64,000 nucleotides of DNA, from NCBI RefSeq assembly GCF_039023475.1, contig NZ_JBCHVB010000008.1, positions 131,254-195,253 on the forward strand. Direction: 5' to 3'. Numbering within the stretch: position 1 is the stretch's first letter; each line of letters begins with the position of its first letter. The DNA comes from Erwinia sp039023475 (lineage in GTDB: Bacteria > Pseudomonadota > Gammaproteobacteria > Enterobacterales > Enterobacteriaceae). The position numbers and the translations under genes are program-made. Shown here one piece after another: positions 59,161 through 64,000 of this stretch. The notes beneath the pieces are model-generated. The model was not told where the DNA came from. It was given only the letters and a program-made list of their open reading frames with translations, and made no database searches.

Positions 59161-62100
59161 TAGCGGATTGCATACATGTCATCACTGTCCGGACTGGTTG
59201 CCAGCGCCTGCTCCATCGCAGCAGCATCAACGCTAAAAATTTGCTCCGGCAGGCCGAATCCGCGTAATGCCAGCAGCGCCAGCGGGCCGTTACCGAATTG
59301 TGAGCGCAGCACCCACTGCAGCGAATGGCCATCCGGTGTGGTAAAGCTCATCATCCACTGGCTGCGGTCAAGCTGCTGACGCCTGCCCTGCTCCAGCCAG
59401 CGGATAAAGCCCCAGGTCCCGCTGTAGTCGCCGAACAGACGCGCACCGGCGTTGACCGTGGTCCAGGTCAGCATGGTTCCCGGCTTAAACGTATCTCCCG
59501 GCCAGCGGAAGCTTTGCCAGTCAGCCATCTGATTAAAGTAATGCAGTTTTTGTCCATCAATGGTGAGCTGGGTTTCCACCACCTGCGGCACAGGACGGGC
59601 CTGCAGCTCAAAGCTGATCCCCTGAGTGCCGTCGGTAAACAGAATGTCCGACAGCTGGCTCAGCTGGTTTACCGCCCGCAGGAATGCCGGGTTAAAGGTC
59701 AGCCCCTGGCTGTTGACCTTATCCGGCACCCACTGGCTGCCCTCTTTGTGCAGCACCCCGCTGAGCTCTGTCGTCAGGAAGCGCTCAATGCGTCCGCTAT
59801 CCTTGCGCACAAACTCAGCCAGCATCGGCAGCGAGGCTTCGCTTTTGCTGGCGGAAAACGGATAGCGCCCGTCAAATGCCGTGTGCCAGTTAGCAACGAC
59901 CGCACGGCTCCATTTATCATTCAGGCTGGCGGCTGACGGCTGCAGTACGGTTTCCCACGCCTGCGTCAGCGGCTCGACAAACAGGGTCTGGCCGAAGCCG
60001 CTCCACTCTTCGCCGAGGCTTGCGGCAATCAGGCTGCCGTACTGCTGAGTATCTGTCAGGTCCACGCTTTTGCCCTGGAATACCGTCTGCGCCAGCGCCT
60101 GCATCATCTCCTGCGGGTCGGTGCTGTTTGCCACCTGCTGCAGACGCAGACGAACGCGGGTGATGCGGGTCAGGTAAGTCTGCAGGCTGAGCGTGTTATC
60201 CGCCGGCATCACATTGCTGCCTTTGTTTTTTCCCAGAAGCTGAAGCAGGGGGCCGAAAGTCTCGTCCAGTGGACCCTGGGGACCCGATGCCGTCTGGTCA
60301 ATCACCGGTTTCTCTTTTCCGGCGACCAGCGCTTTAGCCGACTTAATGATGGAGCCGGACAGCCCTTCCGCCTGCTGTCCGGTCTGTCCCTGCCAGGCGA
60401 TGGTGTTCATCAGGGCAATCAGTGGAGACTGGCGGACATCGCTCATCAGCGTCAGCTGATCGGTGACATCAGCAATGTTGTTCGCCGGATTAAGTCGCAG
60501 GCTGTTGAGGAAACCCAGCCAGCTGCCGGCAAAGTCGGTGAAGTAACGCTGAGTCAGGCGCGCTTTCAGTGCTTCCGGCGACAGGTCGGCCGTTACTGCC
60601 TTGTGGGAATCGCTCAGCACCCAGTCAATCTCTTCCCGGCGGGAGTTTGCCGCTTTCTCAATCGTCTGCCGGATGCCGCCCTCCCACGCCTCACGGGTGA
60701 ACATCCCCGGCACCACTTCTTCGGTGGTGAACAGACGCCGCGCATCGGTGCCGCTGGTCATCTCTTCCAGAGAAACGTCCGCGTAATTACGGCGCACCGA
60801 TTTGAGCATATTTTCATAAAGCGTACTTTCGGCGTTACGGCGGCCAATCTGCTGCAACAGCACCTGACGGCTCTGACTCACCAGCTGCGCGGCCGGGCTG
60901 ATTTTCCACTGTGGCTGCTCTGGCAGTCCGGCGATGTAGAAGGCCCACAAATCCGGCGACAGGCTCTGCCACAGGCCGGTTGAAATACCCTTCCGCGACG
61001 GCTGCACGGTTTTCATGGTGCGCGCGTAGAACGCGCCGTCGGCTTTATCCGGGCGGGCCATCATCAGCCAGGCTTTAAGCTGGTCATAGCCGGGCTTCGC
61101 AAGCTGTGCCCGCTGGTCGCTGTTGGGGGCAGAGTTTGCAAGCGCGCTGAGCTTCTGCGTCAGCGCAGCATTCGCCGGATCGCGTATCAGGCGATTGTTC
61201 GCCACGCCGTACCAGGGCAGCATCGCGTCGAGCAGCTGTTGATTATGGTCCAGGCCAAAGCGCTGATACCAGGGTGCACCTTCCTGAATACGGTGTTGCA
61301 GGCGACCGGCATCGTTACGCAGGCTGTGTAATGCAGTGAGCTGTTCGTCTGATACCGCCGGATGCGCCACCAGGGCATGAGCTTTATCCGCCACCGCGAT
61401 AATCTGATGGCGGTTCAGCGCGAAGGAGAGCAGCAGACCGGCTCCCCATAAGCCAGCGAGAACGATCAGCGTCCGGGCCAGCGTCTGTTCCCACGCCATA
61501 CCGACACGGCGGCCACGTACACGGGTGCAGTCAGCGATCACGCCCTGCCAGCTCTCCGGCAGGGTCAGCGCATGGCGCCGGGAGAGCGGGACATAACGAT
61601 CGGCCCCGGAAGCTTCGGCGCCCTGTGCATGGCGCTCGCCAGCATCCGTACCGGGTTTCTCCGGGAGGCTGAACATCAGCCCGCGCAGCGGCACACGCTG
61701 CTGGCTGCCACGGAGCCAGGGAGTAAGTTGCTGAGCCCAGCGGGCGATCCCCCCTTCTTTCAGGTACTGACCGAGGCGCAGCAGGAAGTCGTGGCTGTTA
61801 TTCTCCACTATCTGGCTCATGCCCTGTTCTGTCAGTGCCGGCAGCAGGCGCTCCAGCTGGCGGGTGATATCATCCTGACCTGCGCGCAGCGGAAAGGACG
61901 CGCCCACCGCCTGCTCTGCCCGGCCGGTCTGCGGCCAGTCGCTGTCGCACAGCTGCCACAGCCAGACCGGCGCTGAATAGCGCAACAGTTCACTGATGTT
62001 CTCCAGGCCGCGCAGATCGCTGTCGCTCAGCTGCGGCGTGAGGCGTTGCGCGCTATCCAGTACGCGGATAATACCGTCCAGCGGGCGTCCACGGCGCAGT

Positions 62101-62615
62101 TTACGCAGCGCGGTGTATTTTCCGGCGTCCGCTTCATCACTCAGGCTACCGCCGTAAATCAACACGGTGCGGTTGCCTTCGAGCCAGTGCTGCTGTTGCA
62201 GGCCGGGAACCAGTTGTTCGATTGCGGCTTCGTCGCCGGTAATTAACAACAGGCGGACTTTATAGCGCCAGAAAAGGTTATAGCGGCGGTGGAGATGGCT
62301 GCGGATATCCGCGTTGAGCGGCAGCCGGGGCGTTCTTTTCTTTTTGACCGGTCTGGAAGAAGCCTCTCCCATCACTTTATCCCGAATCATTAAATGAAAA
62401 GCGATAAACCCCAGCACCAGTACGCAGAGCGACACTCCCCAGACAACAAAACAGGCCGTCATGATTCGACGTATCACGTCCCATTCCGTGGAGAGATCTT
62501 CCCCCCAATACCACCACAGCAACCCACCTGCCAGCACAAGCAGCGTGACAGTAGCAACAAACAACACCGCCGTGGCAAGCACAGAAAATTCAGCAGGCTT
62601 ATTTTCCTTCACCAT
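59160..62615 (-). CDS. tssM: Type VI secretion membrane protein TssM
   Basis: 1151 residues, IcmF/VasK family, inner-membrane hub of the T6SS. Two N-terminal membrane segments (about 12-40 and 55-78), a cytosolic domain, a third segment (about 380-402, TLIVLAGLWGAGLLLSFAL), and a large periplasmic part with the family C-terminal domain that binds TssJ. The cytosolic domain reads LLLITGDEAAIEQLVPGL where some TssM proteins have a Walker A loop, so it lacks ATP binding. ATG 62615 is favoured over TTG 62633; both overlap the preceding gene. Confidence 0.93.
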   Translation of the reverse strand: MVKENKPAEFSVLATAVLFVATVTLLVLAGGLLWWYWGEDLSTEWDVIRRIMTACFVVWGVSLCVLVLGFIAFHLMIRDKVMGEASSRPVKKKRTPRLPLNADIRSHLHRRYNLFWRYKVRLLLITGDEAAIEQLVPGLQQQHWLEGNRTVLIYGGSLSDEADAGKYTALRKLRRGRPLDGIIRVLDSAQRLTPQLSDSDLRGLENISELLRYSAPVWLWQLCDSDWPQTGRAEQAVGASFPLRAGQDDITRQLERLLPALTEQGMSQIVENNSHDFLLRLGQYLKEGGIARWAQQLTPWLRGSQQRVPLRGLMFSLPEKPGTDAGERHAQGAEASGADRYVPLSRRHALTLPESWQGVIADCTRVRGRRVGMAWEQTLARTLIVLAGLWGAGLLLSFALNRHQIIAVADKAHALVAHPAVSDEQLTALHSLRNDAGRLQHRIQEGAPWYQRFGLDHNQQLLDAMLPWYGVANNRLIRDPANAALTQKLSALANSAPNSDQRAQLAKPGYDQLKAWLMMARPDKADGAFYARTMKTVQPSRKGISTGLWQSLSPDLWAFYIAGLPEQPQWKISPAAQLVSQSRQVLLQQIGRRNAESTLYENMLKSVRRNYADVSLEEMTSGTDARRLFTTEEVVPGMFTREAWEGGIRQTIEKAANSRREEIDWVLSDSHKAVTADLSPEALKARLTQRYFTDFAGSWLGFLNSLRLNPANNIADVTDQLTLMSDVRQSPLIALMNTIAWQGQTGQQAEGLSGSIIKSAKALVAGKEKPVIDQTASGPQGPLDETFGPLLQLLGKNKGSNVMPADNTLSLQTYLTRITRVRLRLQQVANSTDPQEMMQALAQTVFQGKSVDLTDTQQYGSLIAASLGEEWSGFGQTLFVEPLTQAWETVLQPSAASLNDKWSRAVVANWHTAFDGRYPFSASKSEASLPMLAEFVRKDSGRIERFLTTELSGVLHKEGSQWVPDKVNSQGLTFNPAFLRAVNQLSQLSDILFTDGTQGISFELQARPVPQVVETQLTIDGQKLHYFNQMADWQSFRWPGDTFKPGTMLTWTTVNAGARLFGDYSGTWGFIRWLEQGRRQQLDRSQWMMSFTTPDGHSLQWVLRSQFGNGPLALLALRGFGLPEQIFSVDAAAMEQALATSPDSDDMYAIR

Positions 62616-63738
62616 AAGGTTTAATAATTCCAAGTGCGAGAGTGTGTAGAGGATCTTTGGCTATCCAGCCGCAGGGTTCTTGATAATTTTTTGCGTAAAG
62701 GGCCGCCAGAACCAGCACGATAAGCATTTCCATATCACCGGGGTTCCCCCAGTTGAGGTCCTGAACGTGATGGGTCACATTCCAGCCGCTTTGCGCCAGG
62801 GCGGGCAGCGTCGGCTGTGAGAACAGCATGCAGACGTCAGACGGCTTTTCGAGTCCGCTTTGCTGCTCCGCTCGCTCGCAGGCTGCGGTTAAAACCTCTT
62901 TCCCGTCGTTATCGTAAACCTCCCCCCGGGTGAGGCTGACCAGCCCTTTCTGCGCGACCAGACACAGTGCAGCGGACTCACCGGCAGGCTGCGCAGAATT
63001 AAACGAGGCAACTATCGAATGACACCCGGCGACCAGAATGGCCTCTGTTTCAGGAAGCGTTTGAGCCGTTGCGGCAAGTGCAGACAGGGTCTCTTCGCCT
63101 TGCCATGTCTCCGGCTTTTCAGGAAGCGCCACGTCCGGAAATGAAACCTGCATTTGGGTACAGAATGCACGCCAGGCATCCAGAGAACCCTGCCAGTAGC
63201 AGCGCCATAAGTGTGGGAGGGAGGAATCTGCTCTTTGCGTCTGCCATTGCAGCACCAGCATTTTTGCCAGCAAAGCCTCGCGTTCAGCCACCGTATCGAC
63301 CAGCGTTCGACCGATACGCAGCGCTTTCCCGCTCGACTCATGTTTTATCTCAGGAACCCGATGCTCCCGCTTTAGCAGCCGCAGCCAGTGTGGCGTATCG
63401 GTTCCGGCCGGGCCCAGCAGCACCATTTCACTGAGCGCGAAACGGTGTTGATGCTGCTCCCACCAGGCCTGCTGCTGCTGCTCAACCAGTTGTTCATAAT
63501 ACCGGGCGTTATGGGCCGAAGTCCGGTAATACAGCAGGCGTATTAACCAGAGCACGCCCATCAGAACCACCGCGCCAGCCATTCCTTTTATAACCAGCCC
63601 GGCACCGCTCCCGGCAGGATGAAGCAGCGCGCCGCCACCCCCGCACAGCAACACCATCAGCGCGCCCGCTGACAGCCATCGCTTGCCACTAGGAGGGCGC
63701 GCGACCCGGTAGGGTGGATACTCCGGTAACGGCCTCAC
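62599..63738 (-). CDS. Unknown membrane protein of the T6SS locus
   Basis: 379 residues, no family recognised. Two hydrophobic segments near the N-terminus (about 22-42 and 46-68), then a soluble domain of about 300 residues with many Trp and Gln and a run of Gln/Trp (QLVEQQQQAWWEQHQH). GTG 63738 overlaps the PAAR stop (GTGA) and the gene overlaps tssM, so it is made with both. Context suggests a role in PAAR/effector loading or in the membrane complex; this is inference only. Confidence 0.75.
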   Translation of the reverse strand: MRPLPEYPPYRVARPPSGKRWLSAGALMVLLCGGGGALLHPAGSGAGLVIKGMAGAVVLMGVLWLIRLLYYRTSAHNARYYEQLVEQQQQAWWEQHQHRFALSEMVLLGPAGTDTPHWLRLLKREHRVPEIKHESSGKALRIGRTLVDTVAEREALLAKMLVLQWQTQRADSSLPHLWRCYWQGSLDAWRAFCTQMQVSFPDVALPEKPETWQGEETLSALAATAQTLPETEAILVAGCHSIVASFNSAQPAGESAALCLVAQKGLVSLTRGEVYDNDGKEVLTAACERAEQQSGLEKPSDVCMLFSQPTLPALAQSGWNVTHHVQDLNWGNPGDMEMLIVLVLAALYAKNYQEPCGWIAKDPLHTLALGIIKPYGEGK

Positions 63739-63992
63739 AGCTCAATGCCGCAATCGGGAAAGGAGCTCACCAGCGTGCAGCCGCAGGCACAACGATGACC
63801 GTGCAGCGCCACCGGCTGTCCGTCCACTTCCGATAACGAACTACCTTCGCTGATGACCGTCATGCCATGTTTATTGCACTTCACCGCATCGCCTTTGCAG
63901 GCAATCCCTTTCCCGAAGCAAAGATAATGCCCGCCCAGCACTTTCCCGCCGTACTCCCGCAGGGTATCGCCCTCGCGTATCACTGCTTTCAT
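63735..63992 (-). CDS. PAAR-domain spike protein
   Basis: 85 residues, the whole being a PAAR fold: VIREGDTLREYGGKVLGG, GIACKGDAVKCNKHGMTVISEGSS, VDGQPVALHGHRCACGCTLVSSFPDC. His and Cys residues for the zinc at the tip are present. It caps the VgrG spike and has no attached effector domain. It starts eight bases from the window edge; a GTG three codons later is an alternative start. Confidence 0.88.
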   Translation of the reverse strand: MKAVIREGDTLREYGGKVLGGHYLCFGKGIACKGDAVKCNKHGMTVISEGSSLSEVDGQPVALHGHRCACGCTLVSSFPDCGIEL

Positions 63993-64000
63993 CCTTCATT

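Noticed and set aside
1..64000. CRISPR array, rRNA genes, prophage or integrase
   Set aside because: No spaced repeat array, rRNA sequence, phage structural gene or recombinase was seen on either strand.

Overview
The window is chromosomal DNA of an Enterobacterales bacterium, most likely family Erwiniaceae (Pantoea/Erwinia type). From 1 to about 39.1 kb it keeps the order of the E. coli K-12 66-minute region: loiP, speB, speA, metK, galP, sprT, endA, rsmE, gshB, yqgE, ruvX, then yggR, yggS, yggT, rdgB, hemW, then yggN, yggL, trmB, mutY, yggX, mltC, then speC and the pheV-type tRNA-Phe. The proteins read as close homologues of their E. coli counterparts. The Erwiniaceae assignment is inference; it is supported by a LuxR-type protein that closely resembles Pantoea EsaR.

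Three insertions or replacements interrupt this backbone. (1) 12.3-21.7 kb is a hexuronate module: uxaCBA-ygjV on the minus strand, a divergent DctPQM TRAP transporter where ExuT would be expected, and the repressor ExuR, with ExuR/UxuR-like operator sequences. (2) 25.7-26.2 kb has a small His-rich exported protein behind a perfect FNR box, at the place of E. coli yggM-ansB. (3) 30.8-33.8 kb has a TIM-barrel protein, a UPF0261 (Tm-1-like) protein and a TetR regulator at the place of nupG. Between speC and the tRNA are two FAD oxidoreductase genes truncated head to head. yggU is missing between yggT and rdgB.

Downstream of tRNA-Phe (39.1 kb onward) the content is accessory and in places clearly AT-richer. 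After three small envelope/stress genes there is a long minus-strand row: an ECP-type (alpha-class) fimbrial set ecpABCDE, three paralogous glycine-zipper peptides (two with double-glycine leaders), a C39-peptidase ABC exporter, an unrecognised coupled protein and an HlyD-type adaptor. This looks like a class II microcin-like export locus. Decayed IS3-family fragments lie on both sides of the block. Next come two regulators, a CadC/ToxR-like membrane protein and an orphan EsaR-like LuxR receptor. The last part is one end of a type VI secretion locus: tssJ, tssG, tssF, a 39-codon coupled ORF, tssM, an unknown membrane protein and a PAAR protein.

As a whole, the left part is housekeeping (polyamine, methionine, glutathione, DNA repair, tRNA modification). 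The right part is a surface and competition island at a tRNA-Phe locus: adhesion, peptide export and T6SS beside quorum-type and membrane-type regulators. No integrase, rRNA or CRISPR array was seen.
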